Notes under the pieces: model-generated
What the model was told of the DNA's origin: nothing
The model's input: the letters and a program-made list of their open reading frames with translations, nothing else
Databases searched by the model: none
DNA from: Deinococcus betulae
Lineage (GTDB): Bacteria > Deinococcota > Deinococci > Deinococcales > Deinococcaceae
Assembly (NCBI RefSeq): GCF_020166395.1
Contig: NZ_JAIQXU010000035.1
Span: 1 to 43,606, forward strand
Length of the DNA: 43,606 nt
Reading direction: 5' to 3'
Shown here: positions 1-8,046 of the stretch, in pieces
How positions within the stretch are numbered: position 1 is the first letter of the stretch
How the letters are laid out: each line of letters begins with the position of its first letter
Program-made: the position numbers and the translations under genes

Positions 1-392
1 TTCACTTGGAGCAAGAAGGACTGCCGGCGTGCCAGGAAGTCATCAAGCGAGGCATACATAGCCAAATCACTGTCGAGCCAGTAGAAGCGACCAGTGGCAT
101 CAATGAAGTAGGGCAACCACCCAGATTCCATCCCGATGGGGAATAATGGCGTCAACGTGAGCCGCTCTGCGCTTCTCACTTCCCAGCGGTCGGCGATATG
201 TTCACACTGAAAGACCGTATCGCTGATCGTCAGACCATGCACCTGTTCCAGGAACGATCGAGCCGCGTCAAACACGGTCCAGCCTTGGCGTTCCATGCGC
301 GCAAACACGTCGGTTAGGTCAACCCGTCGGCCTTCGAACCAACCACCTTGCTCGAACGCGCGTCGCGCCAATTCACTGAACTCAAGCTGCAT
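1..392 (-). CDS. SUKH-3-type immunity protein, partial (runs off left edge)
   Basis: Reading the minus strand from the ATG at 392 gives an uninterrupted frame of 130 codons to the window edge, so the C-terminus is missing. The protein starts MQLEFSELARRAF, followed by GGWFEGRRVDLTDVFARMERQGWTV-type sequence, then AARSFLEQVHGL, then LFPIGM and YFIDATGRFYWLD. The spacing of an N-terminal 'aGW..gR.vd', a middle 'a..FL..fgGL' and a late 'i.....g..y..d' is what I know from the SUKH-3 family, cytoplasmic antidotes that neutralise polymorphic toxins. No toxin gene is visible upstream, where pyrF lies on the other strand; a partner could be beyond the left edge. GC content is visibly lower than in pyrF, consistent with transfer. 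A TACAGT -10 element lies 7 bases before the ATG, which supports this start. The family call is from pattern memory only. Confidence 0.72.
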   Translation of the reverse strand, partial: MQLEFSELARRAFEQGGWFEGRRVDLTDVFARMERQGWTVFDAARSFLEQVHGLTISDTVFQCEHIADRWEVRSAERLTLTPLFPIGMESGWLPYFIDATGRFYWLDSDLAMYASLDDFLARRQSFLLQV

Positions 393-399
393 CCCGCTC

Positions 400-405
400 A
401 CTGTA
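400..405 (-). promoter_or_regulatory. -10 element of the SUKH-3 gene (leaderless type)
   Basis: TACAGT on the minus strand, 7 bases before the ATG at 392. The position fits transcription starting at or beside the start codon, as for many genes in this window. No convincing -35 element is visible. Confidence 0.5.
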
Positions 406-637
406 GACGTTGACTGTGCCGTCCCGGAACGCACCTCAATCGGCCAGTACATTGACTCAACGGGTATGGCCGAGCAATTCCGTCGTGGACACGCCACTAC
501 CACTTGGCCGACACGCCCTAGAGGACCGCAGAACAGGTGGTGCTGGAAGTGGTCTGGCGCACCCGCTGTCTGGCGCTGATTCGCCCTGCCCGGACGGCGC
601 ACACCGGCCGGTCTCCTGGGGGGCTCGGCGCCCGTGT

Positions 638-643
638 TAGCCT
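638..643 (+). promoter_or_regulatory. -10 element of pyrF (leaderless type)
   Basis: TAGCCT followed by 7 bases and the pyrF ATG at 651. No Shine-Dalgarno sequence is present between them, so a leaderless transcript is inferred. Confidence 0.5.
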
Positions 644-650
644 CGGGCCG

Positions 651-1454
651 ATGACGTTTGCCCAGGCCGTGACCGACCGCACCCGCCGCCTCAACACGCG
701 CCTGTGTGTGGGCCTCGATCCGCGTCTGGACGCTTACCGCGACCTGGCCCACCTGCGCGCCCACACCCTGGACGTGCTAGAGGCCACCGCCCCCTACGCC
801 GCCTGCGTGAAGCCGCAGTTGGCCTTCTACGAGGCGGCGGGTCTGGCTGGCCTCCAGGTGCTGGAGGAGGTCTGCGCCGCTGCCCGAACCTTGGGCCTAC
901 CCGTGCTGCTGGACGGCAAGCGCGGCGACATCGGCTCGACCGCGCAGGCGTATGCCCAGGGCTGGCTGACTGGCCGCCACGCCGGCGCCGCTCTGACCGT
1001 CAATCCCTTTCTGGGCTTCGAAACGCTGACACCTTTCGTGGAGACCGCCCGCGCCCACGGCGGCGCGGTGTTCGTGCTGGTCAAGACCAGCAATCCGGGC
1101 CAGGCCGACCTGCAAGGCGGAGGCGTCAGCAAGCGGATGGCCGACGAGGTCACGCGTCTGAATGCCCAGGAAGACGGCGAGTACGCCAGCGTAGGCGCGG
1201 TGGTGGGCGCCACCCATCCGCGCGACCTGGCCACCTTCCGGGCCCAGATGCCCCGCGCCCTGCTGCTGCTGCCCGGCCTGGGGGCACAGGGGGCCACCGC
1301 CGCTGACCTGGCCCCCGCCTTTGACCCTGGCGGCACAGGCGCCCTGGCCAGCGCCAGCCGGGGCGTGCAGTACGCCCGTGGACTGGATGTAGACGCCAGT
1401 GTGGCGGCCGCGCAGACCTTCCGCGACGAACTGAATGCTGTGCTGAAGGCCTGA
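651..1454 (+). CDS. pyrF: Orotidine 5'-phosphate decarboxylase (type 2)
   Basis: Converts OMP to UMP in the last step of de novo pyrimidine synthesis; cytoplasmic. The 267-residue protein has the family's active-site block [11 protein letters not shown] at residues 88-98 (Asp88, Lys90 and Asp93 form the charged network), an N-terminal CVGLDPR strand and a late [10 protein letters not shown] phosphate-binding loop. The length and the KRGDIG form match the type 2 (about 270 aa) subfamily rather than the shorter E. coli type. The frame is open upstream to 537, but I chose the ATG at 651 because homology begins at [10 protein letters not shown] and a TAGCCT -10 element lies 7 bases upstream. It appears to be a single-gene transcript; its stop codon abuts a dispersed repeat. 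Confidence 0.95.
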   Translation: MTFAQAVTDRTRRLNTRLCVGLDPRLDAYRDLAHLRAHTLDVLEATAPYAACVKPQLAFYEAAGLAGLQVLEEVCAAARTLGLPVLLDGKRGDIGSTAQAYAQGWLTGRHAGAALTVNPFLGFETLTPFVETARAHGGAVFVLVKTSNPGQADLQGGGVSKRMADEVTRLNAQEDGEYASVGAVVGATHPRDLATFRAQMPRALLLLPGLGAQGATAADLAPAFDPGGTGALASASRGVQYARGLDVDASVAAAQTFRDELNAVLKA

Positions 1455-1613
1455 TACGGATTCCGTCTATTGCGCGAACGCAGCGCGGGAAAGAACCGAT
1501 TCGTTCACGCTACGCCCTTCAGCCCCCCGTTCTCCTGCTCGCTTTGCGGTGCAGCTGTCCCAGTTCACTCCGCTTGGATCATTGTTCCCAACGATTGAAG
1601 CGGAGTCCGTCTG
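1454..1613. repeat. Dispersed intergenic repeat, copy 1
   Basis: Fills the gap between the convergent pyrF and aminotransferase genes. It starts ATACGGATTCCGTCTATTG and ends with GATTGAAGCGGAGTCCGT, which are imperfect inverted copies of each other. An internal CTCCTGCTCGCTTTGCGG block resembles the CTCGCTCTCCTG core of the copies at 8045-8221 and 24826-24994. It is non-coding. Deinococcus genomes are known to carry families of small non-coding repeats of this size; membership in a named family is not established here. Confidence 0.6.
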
Positions 1614-1617
1614 AGGC

Positions 1618-2826
1618 TCAGGCCAGGCCGTCCAGCAGCCGCGCTATGTCCTCCTCGGTCGTGTAATGGGCAATGCTGGCGCGCACCACGCCCTGCGGAT
1701 ACAGGTCCAAATCCTTGAGGGGCTGAACGGCGTAGAAATGTCCGGCAGCCACATCCACTCCACGCTTGGTCAGGCGCAGCGCTGTCTGTTCGGGCGTTTC
1801 CCCCACCACACGGAAAGCCACCGTGCCCACGCGGCCCTGGATGCCCTGCGGGCCGTACACCGTCACGAGGTCGTGGGCCAGCAGGCCGTCCACCAGCCCC
1901 GCCATGACGGGGGCCTCTAGGGCCTGAATACGGGCCGAGGCGGCCTCCAGCGCTGGGCGGGTCAGCTCGGCGTGGCCGCCCAGGTCGCGCAGATAGTCCA
2001 GCGTGCCCAGCCAGCCGGCCAGCAGCTCGAATTGTGGAGTGCCATGTTCCAGGCCGGTAATGTCGCCCTGGGGAATAAACTCCAGCCGTGGCCAGGGCAG
2101 CGTGGCGCGCAGGTCGGGGCGAATCCACAGGGCGCCCAGATGCGGCGCCCAGACCTTGTAGGGGCTGAAGGTCACGAAGTCGGCGCCCCAAGTCTGCACA
2201 TCCGGGAAGCTATGCGGCGCGGCGTGAACAGCGTCCACGATGGTCCAGGCGCCAGCGGTGCGGGCCAACGCGGTGATGGCTGGAATCTCGGGCGTGACCC
2301 CCAGAGCATTGCTGGCGGCCGTGACGGCCACCAAGCGCGTTTGGGGCGACAGCAGCGCCGAGAGATCGTCGGGGTGCAGGGTCATGTCCGGCTGGCGGGC
2401 GTGCCAGACCTTGACGGTGACGCCTTGCCGCTCCAGTTCGCGCCAGGGGCTGGCGTTGGACTCGTGTTCTAAGCCGCTCAGAATAATTTCGTCGCCGGGT
2501 CCCCACAGCCGGGCGAAGGCAGCGGCCAACCGGAAGGTCAGGGCCGTGGCACTCTGCGCCAGCGCCACATCTTCGGGGGCGGCATTCAGGAATAAGGCGG
2601 TGGCTTCCCGTGCCCGGTGCTTGAGGGCCAGAATCTCGCGGCCCGGTTGGTGGCCCGGCATGGCGTTGGTGGCTCCGTAGCGCGTGAGGTGATCGGTCAC
2701 GGCGGCAATGGCACGCGTGGGCAGCAACCCGCCTGCCGCATTGTCCAGATACGCGCGCCCGCCCTGTAGGGGTGGGAACTGGGCGCGCAGGTCGTCACGG
2801 GTGGGCAGGGGGGCGGTCAGGGTCAT
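1618..2826 (-). CDS. Cysteine desulfurase-like aminotransferase class V protein
   Basis: A PLP enzyme of 402 residues. It opens with RDDLRAQFPPL..GRAYLDNAAGGLLP (residues 11-36), has LEHESN at 119-124, VDAVHAAPHSFP at 197-208 (Asp198 and His201 contact PLP) and the Schiff-base lysine in SPYKVWAPHLG (Lys224). The YK..PHLG form of the lysine motif is what I associate with the VC1184-type 'cysteine desulfurase-like' subfamily, which usually lacks a proven sulfur-acceptor cysteine; I see no obvious catalytic Cys loop. Substrate is unknown. The frame is open to 2997, but ATG 2826 has TAGACT 7 bases upstream and homology starts there. The stop codon adjoins the end of repeat copy 1. Confidence 0.85.
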   Translation of the reverse strand: MTLTAPLPTRDDLRAQFPPLQGGRAYLDNAAGGLLPTRAIAAVTDHLTRYGATNAMPGHQPGREILALKHRAREATALFLNAAPEDVALAQSATALTFRLAAAFARLWGPGDEIILSGLEHESNASPWRELERQGVTVKVWHARQPDMTLHPDDLSALLSPQTRLVAVTAASNALGVTPEIPAITALARTAGAWTIVDAVHAAPHSFPDVQTWGADFVTFSPYKVWAPHLGALWIRPDLRATLPWPRLEFIPQGDITGLEHGTPQFELLAGWLGTLDYLRDLGGHAELTRPALEAASARIQALEAPVMAGLVDGLLAHDLVTVYGPQGIQGRVGTVAFRVVGETPEQTALRLTKRGVDVAAGHFYAVQPLKDLDLYPQGVVRASIAHYTTEEDIARLLDGLA

Positions 2827-2833
2827 GGCTGCG

Positions 2834-2839
2834 AGTCTA
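2834..2839 (-). promoter_or_regulatory. -10 element of the class V aminotransferase gene (leaderless type)
   Basis: TAGACT on the minus strand, 7 bases before the ATG at 2826, with no ribosome binding site between them. Confidence 0.45.
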
Positions 2840-2945
2840 GTCCTCTGACTCGGGCCATAGACCAGACAATAAACGCCTCGGCCTAAGCCCTTTTTCAGAG
2901 GCTCTACGCGGGCAGAGGGCAGATGCCGGAGAACAGCCACCGCTT

Positions 2946-2951
2946 TAGCGT
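2946..2951 (+). promoter_or_regulatory. -10 element of the zinc-ribbon-like gene (leaderless type)
   Basis: TAGCGT followed by 5 bases and the ATG at 2957. The same hexamer, with a similar spacer, precedes hemB on the other strand. Confidence 0.4.
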
Positions 2952-2956
2952 GAGAC

Positions 2957-3271
2957 ATGACAGAAGCCCAGCGCCCCCCCCGCACCTTTAGGCGCAATTA
3001 TGTCGGCCTGGAGCACCGAACTGTCGGCCGCGCCAGCTTCACCACCCCGCGCTGCCCCATATGTCAATCGGCTCTGCGCAGCTGCGGAACACGCTGGCAG
3101 ATTCCGGAGCGGACAGACGACCGAGGTTGGCAAAAGCTTGAGAAGTTCGCGCAGCGGCTAGAGAGCTGGACAGCAGAGCACCGTTTCACTGACGGGCCGC
3201 TCAGAGGACAGCAGAGTGAATACCGGGGCGAGGACCACCTCAGGCGAATGGTCCACCGACCCGGCGCCTGA
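2957..3271 (+). CDS. Small zinc-ribbon-like protein, function unknown
   Basis: A 104-residue basic protein. Residues 32-44 read RCPICQSALRSCG, a CxxC followed by a third Cys, then RWQIPERTDDRGWQKLEKFAQRL. The layout 'CP.C...l...G....P..dd...W..l..l' resembles small uncharacterised bacterial proteins with an N-terminal CPxC knuckle and a PK..D...W helix, which I recognise only loosely. The CxxC suggests metal binding, although a fourth ligand is not obvious. It is transcribed divergently from the aminotransferase gene and is probably monocistronic. The start is supported by a TAGCGT -10 element 5 bases upstream. The C-terminal third is Arg-rich and may be poorly conserved. It could conceivably be spurious, but the Cys motif and promoter argue that it is real. 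Confidence 0.55.
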   Translation: MTEAQRPPRTFRRNYVGLEHRTVGRASFTTPRCPICQSALRSCGTRWQIPERTDDRGWQKLEKFAQRLESWTAEHRFTDGPLRGQQSEYRGEDHLRRMVHRPGA

Positions 3272-3351
3272 AGGCAAAGCCCCCTATCTTCCCACCCTTT
3301 AACTCCGGTCCAATCGTCCAAAGGTGTGATGCGGGCCTCATGCGGTTTCCC

Positions 3352-3357
3352 TATCCT
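3352..3357 (+). promoter_or_regulatory. -10 element of the PBP operon (leaderless type)
   Basis: TATCCT followed by 6 bases and the ATG at 3364, the first gene of the four-gene PBP-vWA operon. Confidence 0.5.
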
Positions 3358-3363
3358 GCGGCC

Positions 3364-3651
3364 ATGAGTTTCGTGCGTAAGCCCCGGCCCTACTCGTCGG
3401 GTCTGCCGTCAGCGCCGCTGCCCCCACCCGCCGCGCCGAGGGTCCGCCGCGAGCGTTCTCCCCGCACGCCGCGTGCCCACACGCCCCGCCTGCGCGCACC
3501 CCGGTCCTCATGGGCAGGGGCGGTGACCGCACTGGCGGGCCTGGGCGCCCTGCTGGTGCTCGTGGTCGGCCTGAGTGGACTGTGGAATCAGGTCACGCGC
3601 GACTGGCAGTTTCGCGCCGCCGCCGGCAGCGTGCTGGATGTGGTGCGCTGA
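3364..3651 (+). CDS. Small single-pass membrane protein preceding a class A PBP
   Basis: A 95-residue protein with a Pro/Arg-rich, strongly basic N-terminal half (about residues 5-48) and one hydrophobic segment at about 51-71 (WAGAVTALAGLGALLVLVVGL), then a short tail NQVTRDWQFRAAAGSVLDVVR. The predicted topology is N-in with a short outer tail. It ends with TGA immediately followed by the GTG of the penicillin-binding protein, so the two are translationally coupled. By position it may be an accessory subunit of the PBP, analogous to other small divisome or elongasome partners, but no family is recognised. The frame is open to 3340; ATG 3364 is chosen for the TATCCT element 6 bases upstream. 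Confidence 0.7.
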   Translation: MSFVRKPRPYSSGLPSAPLPPPAAPRVRRERSPRTPRAHTPRLRAPRSSWAGAVTALAGLGALLVLVVGLSGLWNQVTRDWQFRAAAGSVLDVVR

Positions 3652-5769
3652 GTGACCCGCGCCCTGCTGCGCCGCTGGCGTAACCCCTGGCCCCGCACCC
3701 CTTTTGTGCGGCGGCCCCAGCCGTGGACGCTGCGCCGAATCCTGCGGGCCACGCTGGCCGGGATAGGCGCCCTGACCCTGGCCACGCTGGGCGTAGGGCT
3801 GGCCGGTGCCCTTGCCACCGGAGCTCTGGGCCGGGTGTGGAACCTGCGGGCCGAACTGCAACCTATTGAGGTGCAAGACCGCCGGGGCGCGCCGATGGGC
3901 GTCATTGACCACTGCCAGGAGGGTGGCGCGGTGAACGCCGTGCCCTGCCGAGAGTCGCTGAGTGTGCCGCTGACCGGCGTGTCCCCCGCTTTCCTGCTGG
4001 CTTACATTGCCAAGGAGGATGTGCGGTTTTTTGCCCACTCTGGGGTGGACCCTGGCCGCCTGCCGCGCGCCGTGCTGACCGGCGCTGGCGGCAGCACCAT
4101 CACCATGCAACTGCTGAAAAACAGCGTGCTGGCCGGGCACTTCGACTACGACACCGACCGGCGCGGGCCGCTGCTGACCCTGACCCGCAAGGCCACCGAG
4201 TTTGTCCTGGCCCCCCTCGTCACCTGGCGTTATGGCCGGCGCGAGGTGCTGGCCATGAGCGTCAACAGCCTGCCCTGGATTGGGATTGGGCAGCGCAAGG
4301 GCATTTACGACGCTTCACGCGCAGTCTTCGGCGTGGACCCCGCCGACCTGACCCTGGCCCAGAGCGCCTTTCTGGTGGGCCTGCTGCCCGCGCCGGGGCG
4401 CTATCTGGTGAGCGAGGACACCCCGCCTGAAACGGCCACCGCCCGCTTCCGCTGGATGCGGACCCAGCAACTCACCACCCTGAACATTCTGCGCGCGCAC
4501 GGCCTGATCAATGAGGAACCATACCAGGCAGCGGTCGCCGCGCCACTGCAACCCCGGCTGTGGCAGGTGGAGTACGCCGGCAGCGGCGCTGACCTGCGCG
4601 TCGTATCGGCCACCCGCAATCCGGACTACAGCAACGAGCCAGAGCCCGTCTGGGCCATGCAGGGACTCGTGCGGCGCGAACTGCGCACGGCGGGCCTGGA
4701 GCCGCGCCGGGTGGGCCGGGTGGTCCTGACGGTAGACGCCGCCGCCCAGGCCGTTCTGACCACGCGGGTGCGCGGTGAGGGCGTCACTGGCGAGCGGGCT
4801 CCCGGCGTGGCCGAGGGCGCGGCGATTGTGGACGTGCGCGGCGGCGGCATCGTGGCGCTGGCCAGCAGCACGGGCGGCCTGCAAAGCAGCGAACCGGGCC
4901 GGCAGTGGGCAGCGTCAGCGGGGCGGCCCGTGGCCAGCACGGTTAAGCCGCTGCTGTATGCCCTGGCCTTTGGCGAGGGTGTCACGCAGCTGAGCACCTA
5001 TGCCGACCAGCCCACCCGCTACGCCGGGCAAGCCATCGGCAACAGCACCCAGACCTTCCTGAACCGCCCAGTGACCGTGCGTGAAGCCAATGCCCGCAGC
5101 CTCAACACGGTGGCGGTGCAGGTGGGCACGCCGCGCGAGGAGGCTCTGCGGCGGACCCTCAGCGCCCTGAACTACCGCCCCGACCCCGAAAACCGCTCCA
5201 GCCCCGCCCTGGGCACCTTCCGCGCTTCGCCGCTGACCGTGGCGGCGGCGTATGCCAGCTTTGCCAATGGGGGCAGCCTCTGTCAGCCGCACCTGCTGGC
5301 CGAGGTTTATGACCGCGCCGGGCGGCCCCTGCCGCTGCCGCGCCCAACCTGCGCCCCCCTGTGGGATGAGGTGGTGGCGTACCAGACCTTTGACCTGCTG
5401 ACTGGGGCGGTCAGCAGCAGCGCCGGCCACGTTCCGTTCCTGCGCCCCAGTCTGGCCCAGCGCTTTGCTGGCAAGACCATGCCGCTGGGCGCCAAATCCG
5501 GCACCACTGACGACGTAAACGACACCTGGTGCGCCGCCGTGACCCCGCAGTACGCGATGGCCGTCTGGATTGGCGACCCCGACGGCCGCCAGAGTGTGCC
5601 TGTGAACCTCTACCGCGCCCAGACCGCCTGCCGCGAGGTGGGCCTGCTGCGCGACCTCCCCCACGACCGCCGTTCCCTCACGCCCCCACCCGGCATCACC
5701 CTGGTCGGCGGGGTCGCCGTGCCCCTGGCAGGCCTGAAGCCGCGCAACCCCACACCACCCACGCCCTAG
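3652..5769 (+). CDS. Bifunctional class A penicillin-binding protein (glycosyltransferase/transpeptidase)
   Basis: Polymerises and cross-links peptidoglycan at the outer face of the inner membrane. The 705-residue protein has a basic cytoplasmic N-terminus, one membrane segment (about 31-58), then a GT51 domain with the catalytic Glu in KEDVRFFAHSGVD (Glu122-Asp123) and GGSTITMQLLKN at 146-157. The transpeptidase domain carries all three active-site motifs: STVK (Ser429, Lys432), SLN (483-485) and KSGTT (615-619, in place of the common KTG). The Pro-rich C-terminus ends TPPTP. The start is GTG, directly after the stop of the preceding small gene. The gene after it is only 13 bases away. Nothing suggests loss of activity. 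Confidence 0.93.
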   Translation: MTRALLRRWRNPWPRTPFVRRPQPWTLRRILRATLAGIGALTLATLGVGLAGALATGALGRVWNLRAELQPIEVQDRRGAPMGVIDHCQEGGAVNAVPCRESLSVPLTGVSPAFLLAYIAKEDVRFFAHSGVDPGRLPRAVLTGAGGSTITMQLLKNSVLAGHFDYDTDRRGPLLTLTRKATEFVLAPLVTWRYGRREVLAMSVNSLPWIGIGQRKGIYDASRAVFGVDPADLTLAQSAFLVGLLPAPGRYLVSEDTPPETATARFRWMRTQQLTTLNILRAHGLINEEPYQAAVAAPLQPRLWQVEYAGSGADLRVVSATRNPDYSNEPEPVWAMQGLVRRELRTAGLEPRRVGRVVLTVDAAAQAVLTTRVRGEGVTGERAPGVAEGAAIVDVRGGGIVALASSTGGLQSSEPGRQWAASAGRPVASTVKPLLYALAFGEGVTQLSTYADQPTRYAGQAIGNSTQTFLNRPVTVREANARSLNTVAVQVGTPREEALRRTLSALNYRPDPENRSSPALGTFRASPLTVAAAYASFANGGSLCQPHLLAEVYDRAGRPLPLPRPTCAPLWDEVVAYQTFDLLTGAVSSSAGHVPFLRPSLAQRFAGKTMPLGAKSGTTDDVNDTWCAAVTPQYAMAVWIGDPDGRQSVPVNLYRAQTACREVGLLRDLPHDRRSLTPPPGITLVGGVAVPLAGLKPRNPTPPTP

Positions 5770-5782
5770 AGGTCTTTGAGTT

Positions 5783-6475
5783 ATGGTTCTGTCTTCCCTC
5801 CTGACTTTGTCTCTCCTGCTGCCCACCCCCATGAGCGCCTCCAGCCTGCTGGGCCTCTCCACGCCGCCGCTGCACTTCACCGTGGCGGTGGACATGACCG
5901 GCAGCAGCAAGAATCCCGCCTTCAAGTACGCCGACCAGGCGCGGCTGCTCTCGCAGAGCGTGCTGCTTAACCAGCTGCGCTCGGGGGACACGCTGACGCT
6001 GCTGCGCATCTGTGAGGGGGTGCAGACAGTGGCCGATTTCAAGTTTTCTTCCAAGAACGGGGCCAGGATGGCCAAAGCCGACATCCTGCGCTACACCGCC
6101 GCACTGACCAAGCCGTGCACCGGCAAGGGCAGCGCGATTACGGCGGGCCTGGCCCAGGCGGCCCGGCGGTCCACCCAGACGGCCAGCGTGGGCGACGTGG
6201 TGGTGCTGTTTACCGACGGCGCCCTGCTGGACGACCCACAGCGGGCGTCGGTGAGCAGCACCGTGAAAGGACTGTTGGCGGCCCAGACCACGCGGCTGCT
6301 GTTCGTGGCGGGCCTGAGCCCCGAGCCAGGGGCGGGGGGAGTGTCGGTGCGCGACTCGTTCGTGAAGGCGCTGGGCACCAGTGGCAGTCACAGCAAGCTG
6401 CTGCTGGCCGGGGCCTACGACCTCTCGAACGTGTACCCCACCTTTGCGAATGTCGTGAAAGGAGCGCGGCGATGA
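5783..6475 (+). CDS. Exported von Willebrand factor A-domain protein
   Basis: A 230-residue protein with an N-terminal hydrophobic signal (about residues 2-20, LSSLLTLSLLLPTPMSAS) followed by a single vWA fold. Strand 1 ends in VAVDMTGSS: Asp37-x-Thr39-x-Ser41 is a near-canonical metal-ion-dependent adhesion site (usual form DxSxS). GSAITAGLAQA supplies the threonine loop and VVVLFTDGALLDD the second aspartate. The domain probably binds a divalent metal and a protein partner outside the membrane. It starts 13 bases after the PBP gene and overlaps the next gene by ATGA, so it belongs to this operon. The ligand is unknown; by context it may scaffold the PBP or the multi-pass protein downstream. 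Confidence 0.82.
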   Translation: MVLSSLLTLSLLLPTPMSASSLLGLSTPPLHFTVAVDMTGSSKNPAFKYADQARLLSQSVLLNQLRSGDTLTLLRICEGVQTVADFKFSSKNGARMAKADILRYTAALTKPCTGKGSAITAGLAQAARRSTQTASVGDVVVLFTDGALLDDPQRASVSSTVKGLLAAQTTRLLFVAGLSPEPGAGGVSVRDSFVKALGTSGSHSKLLLAGAYDLSNVYPTFANVVKGARR

Positions 6476-7998
6476 CCGAGCGGCCTGAGCCTCTGTCTCC
6501 CCCCGCCCTCTCTCCCGACCTCGCCCCCGAGTTTCGGCCCCTGTCGCGCGTGACCCTCAGCGGCCCCGACCTGGGCGACGTGAATCTGGAATTTGCCGAG
6601 GAGGAGGCCGCAGCGCCTCTCCCAGCGCCTCCGAAGGTGCCGGACCTGGTTCCTGCTCCAGACGACTTTGACCCCCGCCTCTACGAGCCGGCCCTGCCGC
6701 GCCCCGACCCGCTGGCGGCCGAGGGCTTTATGCCGGTGCTGACGCCAGGGCACTTCGTGACCCTGCTGGACGAGTTGCGCGGTGAACTGCAATTGATCCC
6801 GGCCGAGGCCGCGCGCGCCGCCCTGGTGTCGCGCTCGCGGCTGCTGACGCTGAACGTGGAACAGTACCGGGTCAACTACGACCTGGCCCGCGTGACCCTG
6901 AACCGGGTGCTGGCCGAAACCGGGGTGGGCGTGCGGGGTAGCTGGGCGCGGCAGCAGGAACACCTGGCCTTTATGAATGCCGCCAGCAGCGGCGTAGAGC
7001 GCGCCTACGAGCAGGCCACCGCCGAAATCGAGCAGGCCCGCGCCGAGCGCTTCGAGGCCCTGACCCGCGCGGGCGTGCGCCCCGACACCGTCACGGCCGA
7101 GGACTTTTACACCCAGCAGGCCGCAGCCCAGCTGGCCGCCGAGGGCCACACCGTGCGCCCCCCAGAGCAAAAAAGTGGCTCCAAGCGCGTATTCAACGGC
7201 TTTGCGGTGTTCAGCAAGTTCTTCGTGGGGATTATCAGCGGGGTCAGCATCAACCTGCTGTTCAACCCTGAATCCCGGCTGTACCTCACCCTGATTGCCC
7301 TGACCGCCGGGGTCATGTTCAGCGTGCTGCTGCTGTGGCTGGTGGACGAACTGGCCTACCGCGCCAAGCTGGCCCCCAGCACGCCGGGGATGGCGCGCCC
7401 CAGCGCCTACCTTGCCGGAATTGCCGCCGTGGTGGTCCTGTATCTGGGCGTGGAAGGCTACCTGAACTGGGACGGCATTCTGCGCACCACCCAGGAAATT
7501 GCCGCCAATGCCGCGCAGCAAGGGCAACTGACCGACCTCAGCGCCGCGCCTGAGGACACAGGCTTTACGCCGCACTGGTCGCTGCTGGTCTTTACCCTGG
7601 CCCTGGTGGGGATGGCAGCGGGCGCCGCGCTGATTCAGGGCCGCGAACGGGCCAGAACGGTTCTGGAACGGGAGCGGCTGGGCGCGCGCATGGCACTGCT
7701 GAGGGGACAGGGGGCGTGGCAGGAAGCCGCCCGCGCCGCCGACCGCGTGGCATATCTGGAAGACGCCCGCGACCGCCTGGCCCCCCCGCGCGACGTGACC
7801 AGCCCCGACCACGCCCGCCTGAACGAGCGCGTGCTCAGCCACTGGGAACAGGAACGCGACACCCAGGTACAGGACATAACCGCCGCTCTGATTCGGGAAG
7901 CCCGAGTTCTGCAAGAGACGTTGGAAGAGTTTGCCGCGCAGGTGCAGGCCGCCCGCTTTCCAGCGCCGCGCCGAGGCCTGGGGCGTCTGCTGGGCTAA
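6472..7998 (+). CDS. Four-helix membrane protein with coiled-coil regions, function unknown
   Basis: A 508-residue protein starting at the ATG that overlaps the vWA stop codon (ATGA). Residues 1-90 are acidic and Pro-rich and probably disordered. Residues 95-235 are helical and charged, with coiled-coil character around 160-200. Four hydrophobic segments lie at about 248-264, 271-292, 312-328 and 369-389, and the C-terminal 120 residues are again charged and helical (RERARTVLERERLGARMALLRG and onward). No catalytic motif is visible and I do not recognise a family. With the PBP and the exported vWA protein it forms an operon, so a role in envelope assembly or sensing is a reasonable guess only. 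A longer frame runs upstream through the vWA gene, but it is out of phase with that protein and not real. Confidence 0.8.
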   Translation: MTERPEPLSPPALSPDLAPEFRPLSRVTLSGPDLGDVNLEFAEEEAAAPLPAPPKVPDLVPAPDDFDPRLYEPALPRPDPLAAEGFMPVLTPGHFVTLLDELRGELQLIPAEAARAALVSRSRLLTLNVEQYRVNYDLARVTLNRVLAETGVGVRGSWARQQEHLAFMNAASSGVERAYEQATAEIEQARAERFEALTRAGVRPDTVTAEDFYTQQAAAQLAAEGHTVRPPEQKSGSKRVFNGFAVFSKFFVGIISGVSINLLFNPESRLYLTLIALTAGVMFSVLLLWLVDELAYRAKLAPSTPGMARPSAYLAGIAAVVVLYLGVEGYLNWDGILRTTQEIAANAAQQGQLTDLSAAPEDTGFTPHWSLLVFTLALVGMAAGAALIQGRERARTVLERERLGARMALLRGQGAWQEAARAADRVAYLEDARDRLAPPRDVTSPDHARLNERVLSHWEQERDTQVQDITAALIREARVLQETLEEFAAQVQAARFPAPRRGLGRLLG

Positions 7999-8020
7999 GC
8001 GCTGGTAAGCGGAACGAGGG

Positions 8021-8046
8021 ATGAACCGCAGGGACTAGCGGTTCAT
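8021..8046 (+). terminator. Hairpin after the PBP-vWA operon
   Basis: ATGAACCGC, an 8-base loop, then GCGGTTCAT, a perfect 9-bp stem shortly after the operon's last stop codon. No T-tract follows; the right arm runs into repeat copy 2, so intrinsic termination is uncertain. Confidence 0.4.

Noticed and set aside
6415..7914. A 499-codon minus-strand frame opposite the four-helix membrane protein gene
   Set aside because: Low-complexity Gly/Gln/His-rich translation, typical of a shadow frame; the plus-strand gene has overlapping-start coupling and membrane helices.
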